DNA from: Tubiluchus corallicola
Taxonomy: Eukaryota; Priapulida; Priapulimorpha; Priapulimorphida; Tubiluchidae
Direction of reading: 5' to 3'
Assembly (NCBI GenBank): GCA_030141605.1
Contig: JAQGDQ010000241.1
Span: forward strand, 1 to 64,000
DNA length: 64,000 nucleotides
Shown here: piece after piece, positions 34,992-53,955 of the stretch
How positions within the stretch are numbered: the first letter of the stretch is position 1
How the letters are laid out: each line of letters opens with the position of its first letter
The notes under the pieces: generated by a model
What the model saw: only the letters and a program-made list of their open reading frames with translations
What the model was told of the DNA's origin: nothing
The model's database searches: none
Program-made: the position numbers and the translations under genes

Positions 34992-35732
34992 ATGGCGGCC
35001 TTCTGTAAAGCCGAATATAACAATGATGCTCCCGAAGAAGCAGCTGAAACAAATAGAAATACGCTAAGTTCTGCTGCAGCAAATAACAATACCAGATCTC
35101 TTCGTTTGAAAAAACCAAAAGAGTCTGGCATAATTTATTTGTCGTATATCCCACCTTATTTTACCGTACGTCGTGTTCGAGAAATATTCAGTAAGTTTGA
35201 TGCGATAGGTCGAATATTTCTTCAACCAGAAAGATTTAAACCTGATGGTAAAAAACGTGGCAAAGTTTTTACTGAAGGCTGGGTAGAGTTCTCAGACAAA
35301 AGGAAAGCAAAAAGAACTGCGAACTTGTTAAACAACATGCCGATTGGTGGTAAAAAGAGAAGCAAGTGGCATGATATGTTATGGAACATAAAGTACTTGC
35401 CTAAGTTTAAATGGGTGCATCTTAATGAACGATTAGCATATGAAAAGGCTGTTCATATGCAACGAATGAGAACTGAAATTTCACAGGCTAAGAGAGAAAC
35501 AAATTTCTTTGCGCAATCTGTTGAACAAAAGAAAAAATTGGAAAACATCAAAGAGACGGTGCAAGCAAAAGGTGGCAATTGGGAAGAAAAGGACTTCTCA
35601 GTACCGCAAAGGCCAACTGATGATGAGATACGAAAAACAAAACTACAAAAACGTGATAAAAGTAAAAGAAAACGAAAGAGTAAATCGGTCACTCTTAAAA
35701 CTGATCAACTGCTACAAAACATATTTGCATAG
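34992..35732 (+). CDS. ABT1: Activator of basal transcription 1 / Esf2 family RNA-binding protein
   Basis: Single exon, 246 residues, starting at the first ATG (AAGTATGG context). Esf2 in yeast acts in small-subunit processome assembly and pre-18S rRNA processing in the nucleolus. Animal ABT1 is its orthologue. Seen: an atypical RRM at about residues 45-130 with IIYLSYIP (RNP2-like) and GWVEF (RNP1-like), and a charged loop (KPDGKKRGK). Then come the family block LWNIKYLPKFKWVHLNERLA and SQAKRETNFFAQSVEQ, then PQRPTDDEIR. The tail is very basic (KRDKSKRKRKSKS) and fits nucleolar localisation. The open frame begins a little upstream with a GTG, which is not used as a start in animals. Confidence 0.93.
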   Translation: MAAFCKAEYNNDAPEEAAETNRNTLSSAAANNNTRSLRLKKPKESGIIYLSYIPPYFTVRRVREIFSKFDAIGRIFLQPERFKPDGKKRGKVFTEGWVEFSDKRKAKRTANLLNNMPIGGKKRSKWHDMLWNIKYLPKFKWVHLNERLAYEKAVHMQRMRTEISQAKRETNFFAQSVEQKKKLENIKETVQAKGGNWEEKDFSVPQRPTDDEIRKTKLQKRDKSKRKRKSKSVTLKTDQLLQNIFA

Positions 35733-38134
35733 CTTTTGTGATTAATGTAAGTTATTATTCTTAGTAGTAAGATGTACTTTTGACTGTCAGCAATGTGTCA
35801 CTGAATGGCTTAAACAATGATTTCAATATCTTAACATTTTCCACACTTGGTTTGATTGCTCAAAGTCTAATAATTATGTAGTTTGCAATTGTTTCCATGT
35901 CTTATTATTTTTACATTAATCACAATGTCACTGTTATGTTTACACTAATCATACTTCACAGCTTCAGTATTTAAATTTTGCAATGTATGTAGTGAATAGC
36001 TACTTACAGTAACAGTTTTTAACAGCAAGCTTTGATGTTTATGTATTGTTCAATGCAACAGTCATTGTGCATTTATATTTATTTGAAATAAGAATGTACC
36101 AAAAAGTGTGTTGTGTTTTGAAAATGTGCTTGAGTAATTGAATACAGCTTACTGCTCAAATGAAACATTTCATTTCAAATCAATCATTTGTCTAATACAG
36201 AAAAACTTCTTAATACCGCTTACTTTGTGGCTGTGAAAGTTGGTATTAAGCCAGTTTGGCATTATAATGAGGTGCATTACTACATACATCTGTGCAAATA
36301 CATACAGATATTTCGTTTTAGGCGAAATTTATATGTTAAGCGAGGTTGACATTTATAACAAGGTCTGGCTGTATAATAGTAATGAGAAAATTATACAAAG
36401 GTCATTGAAATACATATATTAACATTGTAGTTCTCATCTTCAATCTACACTAGGTAAAACTACTCATAAGCAAGCTTTGATTATAATAAAATGACAAAAA
36501 TTATTAATCTTATTTTATAGATCTTCAAATATAAGCCGGAATGAATAAACCAAGTGGTTTAAAGTAACAATTAACTTACATATTTATACACCAATTAACC
36601 TAGTGTGGTATTTTCGCCTTGTTTAAAACCCACATTAAGGTTGCTTCTGCTAGGAACGGACATATTTTTTTATAAAAACTAACTATGCACCCCATCAATA
36701 GAGGGCATACAACGAGAAAATCACATCAATTGGCAGCCAATTAGATGCTCAATAAACATTAATCTACAAATGATTATTTTTAGTAGAACTCGAACAATTA
36801 TAATTAATTGTTAGTTGCAAAATAATTTGGAGAAGGTAGATGACAAAGTAAACTGTAAAGTAACCTATTTAGTAGCTAATTAAGAAGACACCAATGAAAA
36901 TAAGCAGCAGTTGTACAAAAACCTGATTTCACATGTAGTATAGTATTACTTGGAAACGCGGATATGTTGAGCTCTGCGTTTGTGTATGAAACAGGTGTTT
37001 TAGTCAAGAACTCAAACTTCCAAGTTGAAGAGACTAAATAACTTAAAATTGCCACAGTCACATAAACTAGTGACTGAATTGAGGTAAAGATGTACAAATA
37101 CTTATCTCACAAATTGAACAGCCCACTTTATTTTGAAATAGAATGAAGCAGCCTTAAATTAACACTTGATGTGTCATTTTCAGCACTCAATTTGAATTTT
37201 GCTCTGAATAGCAAAGTTGAAGTCATGAATCCATATTGAAATGTTTATTCACATCATCATTTTATTGTATCTGTCTTATGGCCAGAAAATAAACTGGTTA
37301 AACTTAATTTCTTTGTTTGCATTTTCTTTCCACATGTTCAGTGTAGTCAAATTTGGCACACGTGTGCTTGCAATAGTATTATTACATTTGCTAGATCCTT
37401 GCCTTAGAGGTGGGTTAGGTCCCACCACAACTATTTATGTAAGAAAATAGCTAGCTTGCAGAGCATAAATTTACTGATAAGCATAATATCATTTTTCTTC
37501 AATCAAACTAACTTAATTTGAAAAGTTGAGTCCTGATTAGTTCAAGTATGAAATGATTGTTGGTAAAACAGCTAGCAACTTAACCTCCACTTTAATTTGT
37601 GCTGAAATAGAGTTATCTATTACTGTCTTTGTAAATAACAATAAGACTCATTTACAAAATCACAATAGAATATTTATTTGGTATCTTCATCATCGATAAT
37701 ATGCACATACAATATACAGATTCTTTACTGTACACAAATGTACAAATTTATTGCACAGTGTACAGATTCTTTATTACAAAGTCTTTCTACAAGCAGTAAT
37801 TTGCAAAGTACAAATCCCAGTTACTCTTACTGACTGGCAATCCATTAATATGGAGTTTTAGAAATTCTTCTACTGTATAAAACTAGAGTGCACAAGTATA
37901 ATATCTACAACCAATTGCATTACAATTAATTAAGCCACATCATACAGAACCTACTAAAAATAGTGAGTATACATTTGATATGCTCTGTCACAACGTTGTT
38001 TGCAAATTTATATATTTTTGTGCATTTGTTGATGTAGCATGATAAGTAGTATATTCTAAGTTTCTTATTCATACTTTTCTTAAGTTTTAAGTTTGCATGA
38101 TTTTTTTAATTTTTGACTATTTATTGTTTGTTTG
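35733..38134. other. Intergenic stretch between ABT1 and the MITE
   Basis: AT-rich with no gene recognised. An AATAAA at 36485-36490 could end ABT1. Candidate AATAAA/ATTAAA on the minus strand near 38105-38125 could end the CYSTM1-like transcript, which would place the MITE in its 3' untranslated region. Confidence 0.4.
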
Positions 38135-38448
38135 CAGGGCCATCTTAACAGCATTATGGGCCCTTGGGCAAAGCAATGCACTGGGGCACCTACCTATGCA
38201 ACCACTCCCAGGAATAAAAATGTAAATTGTCCATAAAATTAAAACAATATATTTTTTGTATTGGTACTTCTAACAAAATTAGTGTTTAAACATTAAAAAA
38301 CATGATGTACAACAAAGATAAAATCAACACAAACATTTGAACAATACAACATGAACCTTGAAAAACATATGCATATATTAGCATGTGGCCCTTGTATGTG
38401 TATGCTCGTGGGGACCCGGGCAACTGCCCATGTGTTAAGATGGCCCTG
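38135..38448. mobile_element. Non-autonomous hAT-type MITE
   Basis: 314 bases bounded by perfect 16-base inverted repeats. The left end is CAGGGCCATCTTAACA, and the right end is its complement, TGTTAAGATGGCCCTG. The flanking 8-mers are TTTGTTTG (left) and TCTGTTTG (right), 7 of 8 matching, the 8-bp target duplication expected for hAT. The CAGGG terminus also fits hAT. The interior is non-coding, so it must have been moved by a transposase encoded elsewhere. Confidence 0.85.
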
Positions 38449-38713
38449 TCTGTTTGCAGGGTGTCAGTAATAAGTGGATAGTTCTGTGTTACAACAAACT
38501 CATCAACTCGAGCATTGTATGCTTGTAAAGACAAATGCATTTTTACAGACAAAGTCATACAGTTTCCATAAATTTACTCTATTATAGGCAGCTGCATAAG
38601 TCACATTATCACAGGCATTTTATCTTTGTAATTGGCATAATTTAAATCTTGCCATTCACTTACAAAACACTACTCTTGAATTTTCATAAATATCTGCCAA
38701 TTATACTAGCTCG

Positions 38714-40070
38714 TCAGTTGTTCAGCAAACAGCAGCACATCAAAGCTGCACAACACGCCAGAAGGCATCCGGTGTTATCTGTATTTGAACGTTGTTGTTG
38801 CTCATGTACATAGCTGAAAATGATTAGACAGTTCTATTTAAAATATAATAATGATTTCATAACATATTAATCTTATAAACATGGAAAAGCAAGGCTTCTC
38901 TACTGGAAGTTGGAACTCATTCTGGAAACCTTCTGCTTTCTGGACAGCTATGCTGACCATTGCACCACAAAGGTACACTGATTTTTCGCTCAGAAATTTG
39001 CCCTGTAAGCTACTAGAGCTCTATCAAAGAGGAATCCTAGTCCACATTTATCAAACATGGTGCGGGATCAGTCCTATAAACGCACACAAGCATTATTAAA
39101 TAACGTGCGTTGTTGCAGCTTAAACTACTTTCAGCTATAAACTACGTAGCGTGTTTCCAAGTTGTAGTTACTAATAGACGAGCTATTATTTTTTCTACTT
39201 TATACCTAAGTATGCGATCAAAATCTTCAGTGCCGTCCATTTACTAAACATGAAAGTATTCTGCCTTTAAAAGTTTTTCTGGCATTTCAAATAAAAATAA
39301 TAACTACTTTATTACTTATAAAGGAAGGAGTTTGCAACTCCGCAAACAATTTAAATATCCTAACCTAACCCTAACCCTATTCCACTTCCGAAACTAGTTT
39401 CTTGTGTGTGGGAAATTATAAACTTTGGCCCTTGTAAAAATAATAAATTTGTTTATTATGAATGCATTTAGGCATCCCGTAGAAATCTCAACTTTTCACA
39501 AAAGTTGAACATAAAGCCATCACATGTAAAAACATACAGAGTTTATTGGCTGATTAGCACCATCAGAGTCAAACTTGTAACGTGTTGAGTGAAAAGAAAA
39601 GAAAAATACCTGTTGTGCACGGCATGTGAATTTATTTCTTTTATTTTGATTCAGCAATGATGCTTATAGCCAATAAACAAAAGTTCAGTAGGTTTCTACG
39701 TGTGGCAGCTTTTTGCTTGAATGGATTTAATTTACAAAAAGAATGTCTGCATTATATTGTGACAAGAGTTAAAACTTATTGGGAAAATTGTTACATGCTA
39801 AATGATTGTTAATAAATCTCATTACAGATTCTACCCTTACATTGTTTGATTAGGCTGACCATATGATGTCACAACTGTTGCAGGATATGTTCCAGGCTGG
39901 CCCACATATCTAACACTTGAATCACCGGTTTGATGTCCAGTGGGCACAATTGTTACTCCACCTGCCTGGGGTGGGTAATACGTTGTGGGGTATGCTTGCG
40001 GATATGAGTTTCCATAGTAACCTTGTTGAGGTTGATAACTATATGGAGGTGGTTGGCTAGGATAGCTCAT
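38714..40070 (-). CDS. CYSTM1: CYSTM1-like cysteine-rich tail-anchored membrane protein
   Basis: Two coding exons on the minus strand, 40070-39841 and 38813-38714, joined in phase 2, give 109 residues. Exon 1 encodes a Pro/Tyr/Gln-rich N-terminal half with a PPPY motif (MSYPSQPPPYSYQPQQ). Its apparent stop, TAA, lies inside the donor GTAAGG, so the 77-codon frame is not the whole protein. Exon 2 follows TTTTCAG and reads IYVHEQQQRSNTDNTGCLLA, then a CCAALMCCCLLNN end. This fits the CYSTM pattern: a polar (T)YV.E stretch followed by a C..CC..L.CCC membrane-inserting tail. The family sits at the plasma membrane and endomembranes, and is linked to stress tolerance in yeast and plants. A 5' untranslated intron is likely (acceptor at 40090-40091, donor GTAAGC at 40559-40564). 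Confidence 0.88.
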
Positions 40071-40564
40071 GTTGTAAATGGTGTGTTACCTAAAATACAA
40101 AAATGACATTAACTCATCATGTTGTACAATATGGAAGGAGTCAATTGCAGTCATCAATGAACTTTGAAAATTTTTGTCAAGTTTGTCTGTTTTTAGGTGG
40201 GTTAGCTTGCATGAGGTATTATGGCGCAAAAGAAACTTAGAAAAACATCAACCATTAATCGTGGATCAAGCTTTGAAATTCCAAAAGAGCTGCAAAGAAG
40301 AACACAAATAACTAACAGAAATCTAGAAAAATAGCCAGTTGTTAAATAAAATGTAATATTTGATACCCAATTTTCTTCCAGATCTTTCAGAAGGGCATTT
40401 TGGCCTGTTGTGGAACTTGATATTCTCATCACACAAAACGCACATACTTCTAGAATAATGATGAAGTTATGGGTATTTTAATTTTATAACTTGTAACACT
40501 GCCAAGTGCATGAAAACATCATGCCAGCAAAAGACGAATATTTCAAAGAAGAAAACAAGCTTAC

Positions 40565-43500
40565 CTCTTTTTGGAGCGATAATGATGGCGAAACTCTTTA
40601 CCTAGTCAAATGAATTTAGACAAGTCAAGTATTATACTGTGGTAACGAGTCAAAAATGAAATGCTTTGGTTGTATTTTTAGTAAACTAAGACGCACTGCG
40701 ATGTAGCTGCCCAGCAGTAGAATCATTTGCTGTGACGTATATCACAGGTATTTTAGCGTATGACTAATATTGATCATCATACTGTTACTAGCGTAGTATT
40801 TACGCTGCACAGGTATATAGCTTACCAGCAACTACAGACTTGCGCCTTTAATGAAGTATTGACTGTTAGACATATAAACATGTCAAAGAGGCGGATTCAG
40901 GATGACGACGAAACCAGAGAATATAAAAAATGAAAATTAATAGGCTAAGTAGGACCCACTTGATTTTTTCAGGCATACCAAATACCTGTTATAAAAGCTA
41001 ACTTGCAGTCCTACTAAAGCAATTCTCCATATAGTTTGCAGCGGGTTTCAGCAAAGCGACGAGAGTGTCGTTTTACCACTGCGCCTGAATCATTTCAAGC
41101 AAAAGGCAAAGGAAGGCTAAAGTCCAAGTCGAAAACCAGTTGCGATACCGGTCACATCTTTGGCATCATTGTCATCATATTTTAGCGTATCACTCGCATT
41201 TTATGATTTTAGTTACACAATATGTACTTTACCACTGTAAATTTAGGTTGAATTCGATGAATTTCACTAGAGAGCCTTTGCCAATATTTTAGTTCATGAC
41301 AACATAATTGACGTCAAACATATTGGTCTATCGCTCCGCCTCCGCCGTAACGTAAGCACGCTCAGCAGCATTCGGGACAACAGCTCACGCAGGACAGCTG
41401 TCTAAGCTAAACTAAACTAAACTAACCAACATGACAGTTACAACTAATGTCTAATCAGCAGATAAACTAATTGCACTTTTTCATAAAGACAAATTTGCAG
41501 ACCAGCAGCTACTTTTGCACGAAATTAACTTCAAGTAGCCAAAAAATGACTTTTCAATTTAACAGAATGTAGAGACGAAGTTTCAAAGCACTACAAAATA
41601 CAGAGATATAAGTATAATAAAGAAACAAGCCAGTTAGCCTTGGTTTACAATAAATGAGCTACAAAATATTGTCTCTCTTGCCTTTGAACATACGAACATC
41701 ATGCCTGCGATGTATTTTTCTACATTAACTTATCATGTGCTCGTCTGTAAGACTTATTCAGTTTTTATATGTTTCCCTTTGTTAGGCTACGGAAGTGGAA
41801 TAAATTTGATTGTTCCATTCTATAGACGACCCTTATATTGAATGCCCGAGTTACATAAGTCCCAATGGCATCTTTTAACAATGATTATAACCATGATTTA
41901 ACAATGATTTGTTATGCTGTTGAAAATAGTATTATCTTGCTTTAATTGGCCGGCGGTCTCGGAATTCCGGGGGCCTACCAAAATTTAGTTTTCAAAGCTA
42001 TAACCCTACTAGCCCAATGTTTAAGCGGCCCCTGTACATTAGTTGTCACCATTACTAATAGTCATTGTTATCGTTACCAACATCATCATAATTATCATCA
42101 CTCCACCACAGTACCAGTACAGTCACCACCAACATCCAACCACAATCACTACTAGCCAACATTATCAATTATCAACGAATTTTTTTCTGTCGTTTATAAA
42201 CAAATGTCATCATGTAAGTTATTAATTTTCGCAATATACCACCATTAATTGTCCTCATCATGACGTTCATTAGAGCTTTTTAAACTGTTTGGAAAGTGGA
42301 ATACAGCGCTCAATGGCTGGGCATTCAGCGTGGATGGTTATTGCAGGACAGCGATCTAGCTTGTCATCAATACTAAACATTTAAGCCAAGATGCTGAACA
42401 GACAAAATATTTTTTCCAAATCCATTCAATCGAAAAAGTTCGGAGAACTAGACAGCTGCTTAAATTTTGCCCCATTTCTAAAATCTAGTCTTTGTTTCAG
42501 ACCCCAATAAACGTGAAATTGATCAAGAACAGGTGATTAAAATATGCGCATAATTTAAGCAAAATTACATAATGATATTTGCAATGAGATGATTAAACAG
42601 ATTAGTTACATCATTACAACAATAGTTTTTTGCTACTACATGCTGACAAAAAACGGCCTAGCCTCCGTTTGAGTAAGATAAAATTAGTACATGATATGAT
42701 CAGAAACTACATTATAGTTTACACGTTTACAAGACTACGTAATTTAACAATAGACCACACTTAGTTCAATGAGCCTCATGCAGATACTCAATAAGGAGCC
42801 TCTGGTGGGTAGGCTACTATGGTAACTCAACCTAATATAGATTGGGACAAATTATATAGACTTGGTCCAGTATGGTAACGTAGGGAACCACTAGCCTAAC
42901 AACCGTGCACATTATTTGTTTACATTCATAAGCTAGGCTGATGATGAAGAGATAAAATTTACTTTTCTTTTGCCTTTTTAATTTAATTTGATGTTCTACA
43001 AAATCGCATTTTGATCTCATAGATCCCGTTAGCTAGGTCACTTGGGTGGGTACACGAGTATTGCATCGTAGAGGAAGATCTTCACATTAAGGTTAAATCA
43101 CTGAAGCCAGACGTTCACATGAGCAGTGTGACCTGGATTTTTTTACCTGTCGATTCTATGCCACTTAGTAGTAGAGAGTGGCTGTCTTGTGTTAAACGGA
43201 GGTACGTCTACACGTTAAGTACCTTCCGTCTTGTATCCTGTCTCAGTTTGATGTCAAGACATGTGATGTGGTCTCCGAGTTCTGGTTCAAGTTTCATGGA
43301 CCCGAGGAGACGTTAGCAGATCACAGAAAAACGTAACGGTAAACTTCTACTTATGTTTTTACTCTCGTAAATCACCAACTGCTAATTGCCATTTATTGAA
43401 TTAACGCCATAGGGATGGTAGACTGTGAAGTGGTTAGCTTCACTTGAGGAGTGTGATGGCTGTTTCCATCGCCGTATGGGGATCTTGTTATCTTCACGTG

Positions 43501-45370
43501 AATGTTAAAATGTTTACCATGTTGGGAACGTCGTCTGTGTGACACTGTCATGCAAAAAAATCTGTAAGCTGTGACTGTTAGTGTGGACTGTTGTACCGCC
43601 AGTGAACACTCAGCAAAACCCGAGTAGATCGCCAATATTCTGGGAAGGGTTTTCCTTTTTTTTGCATATTGATGCTCATTGTCATTTTTTTGAATATTTG
43701 AAATCTCATTAAATTTGTTGTTACATGTCATTACTTGTTTATTGAGAGTCTGATAAAATGTCGTTAACCAATACAAAGAAAACAACTCACTTATTATTTA
43801 GGAAAATTACGAAGAAAATATTTAATCCCATGAACACATTTTATGTACGTATCTTAAAATTAGCATGAATAATTAGCTTACACCTTTCGGCACGCGCTAC
43901 GTCAAAAGGTGGTTTTCGGTTACCTGTGGCCCTTTCTAACCCGAACCATCGCACCAATTTTATTGGAAATAGAATAGATAGTTAATTTTCTTGGGTAATA
44001 AGCTTTTTCGCAGTTTCGCTGTGCGCACGCGCAGTTGTTGTAGGTCAAAGGTTAAATGTAGTACAGCAAGACGTCTTAACAACAACCGTCACGTGACATG
44101 TGAGTAAAGCAAACCCGTCTGCCGCGTCAGTTCAGTAACCTCAGTTGTTTTACGCGGACCTTGCTTAATTACGCATTAGTTTGTGCACAGAGTGATTTAC
44201 TAGCAGGATCTTGATTGAGATTAAGAAAAAATGTACTATGTAAGATTCTAGATAGCTGTTAAAACTGTTACTATTACAGCAGCATGGGCTGCGAGGCGTT
44301 GTCAAGTGCAGACAAATGCGTTGTCTGGTACACTTAACCTATGACCTTTTCATGATCATCATCAATCGCTGGAACTGTGAAAAGTTTTATTAGGCAGAAC
44401 GCCAAGTTATATTATCTAGGGACTTATTGGGGGAAAAGTTGTATGTTCGTTGCTGGGACAGATCCAAGCAACCAGGGTGAAAGCAATAAGAATAAACACT
44501 GTGCTTCGAGATACGCCATACTGGCGCATTTCTCTAGAACTCTGCCATTTTCACTAAGATAGAATGTAAAAGTTAGGCATTTTTTTATTGTTTTCGTGCG
44601 TCTTCCAATAGTCGAACTAACAATTTGTTGGAATGGCGATGCTCGAAAAACTTTCATGAAAACTTAGATATCCAGTTTTGTTTACAACCGAATATCTAAC
44701 CTGATAATGAGGACATAATGTTAAAAGCGTTCGTAGTTTACGAAATATCAATTGCAGAGTATGTGCCATAGCTTTAAAACTTTAAGCTTCATTTCAAGTT
44801 TCTGCAAATTTTGTTTTGAGTGAAGTAAATGCAAGCCTAAGCTGATGAGAGAAAACATCTATTACAAAGGAAATTAACACTTCCGTCATATATCAAATAT
44901 TGACATCCGCTTAGAATCTGGTTTGAAATGCAGCCCAGGTAGTTTCGAGCCCTGTAAATTACAAGATAATGCATGAAAAACGTGCTATCGTGTTATGGTT
45001 CTTGTTACTTTTCTAAGAACATTAAATCGAACATTGTGAGGAGTTCCTGCCTCGGGTGTATAAGTCCTGTTCTACTTGAATGCCTACTAATGATGCTAAA
45101 CAACACTTGATATCTCTAGACAAGTGCAATTGCAGAGGCGTAGTCACGACCGCGTGAAATGACCACAGCTGACGAGGCGACAACATCCGTTTTTGTCTCC
45201 AAGGATTAAAGTTTGAAGTCTCCAAAGTCATTGCTGCTAGTATTCTGCGTGAAACGAATTATACTCTCTGCATGGTGTCTACGAAACTTTGTTACGTGGT
45301 TCGAAGATATTACTGATCAACTCTGCTGTCTCTAAAAATAGTGTTTACATACGGGTAGAAATTAACTCAG
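40565..45370. other. Intergenic stretch, no gene recognised
   Basis: About 4.8 kb between the CYSTM1-like promoter side and the first SMB-EGF gene. Short frames at 41946, 43119 and 43393 (minus) lack family signatures or ATG starts. A 5' untranslated exon of the SMB-EGF gene probably ends at 45370, before GTAAGG, and splices to 45846. Confidence 0.45.
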
Positions 45371-45859
45371 GTAAGGCCTACTACATATGTACGATACTAC
45401 TGCTTATACAATTAATATGTTGTAATATTTAGCTATTGTATTTTGCAGCAGTAGGCCTATATAACACTATGTAACACTACGTATGTATATCACGGTATGT
45501 AACACTATATAATCTTATATTGTTAATTTGCAATCATGTGCATTTTTTATTATTAACACTGCTACAAACCCAGAATTAAGTTTTGATACTAACTTGAAAG
45601 ACAGAAATGTTGCAAAGCTGGAATGCAGCTTGGATTTGAACCAGGCTGGATTTTAACAAAGAAGATCATTGGTTCTAATCCAGGCTTCTTTCTAACTTTT
45701 TTTGATTCAGTGTCTTTCAAATTTTGTAAAATTTTGTAAAATTAATTAATTATAGGTTTTAGCAACTTTATGTTACATTCATTATTATTCTAATTCGTTA
45801 TCCTTGTATGTTTATCTGATTCATCACACTTTATTTCTTTCTGCAGAACAAACTGAATT

Positions 45860-53554
<7,695 letters not shown>

Positions 53555-53710
53555 CTGGATCAACTAAACTAAGTGCCTTCCACCATGGAGGAGACTGTCA
53601 AAGCTATAACCTAGTCAAACTCCAAACAACAGCAATATGCAGTTTTCAGACGAGGCTCTATGAGTAATACAAAATCAAAAATTAATAATAACAGACTGCT
53701 GAGTGTGTTA

Positions 53711-53716
53711 AATAAA
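53711..53716 (+). terminator. Poly(A) signal for paralog A
   Basis: AATAAA 157 bases past the stop, with a second AATAAA at 53950-53955. Confidence 0.55.
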
Positions 53717-53955
53717 TTTATATACGATAAAGAGTATTGATGAATAATGCATGCTCGTTGGCAGACTGTCTGAAGTAACTTCGTTCATCGTGTGTTGTTA
53801 TTTAAAACTGATGATATGTGTTAATTTAGTTGAGTTTAAGTAAACTATTGTTATATAAGTGGACAGTGATACCTTGCTGACACAAGTTTCTTAATACGAA
53901 TATGAATTTCTTATGTATCACATCAGTAAAAATTTTAATATTTTTGGTCAATAAA

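Noticed and set aside
39361-39385. CCTAACCCTAACCCTA-like short run resembling telomere repeats
   Set aside because: Only about two to three units, inside ordinary sequence. Too short to call an interstitial telomere.
43393-43785. 130-codon minus-strand frame
   Set aside because: It starts with TTG and has no domain-like pattern or splice support.
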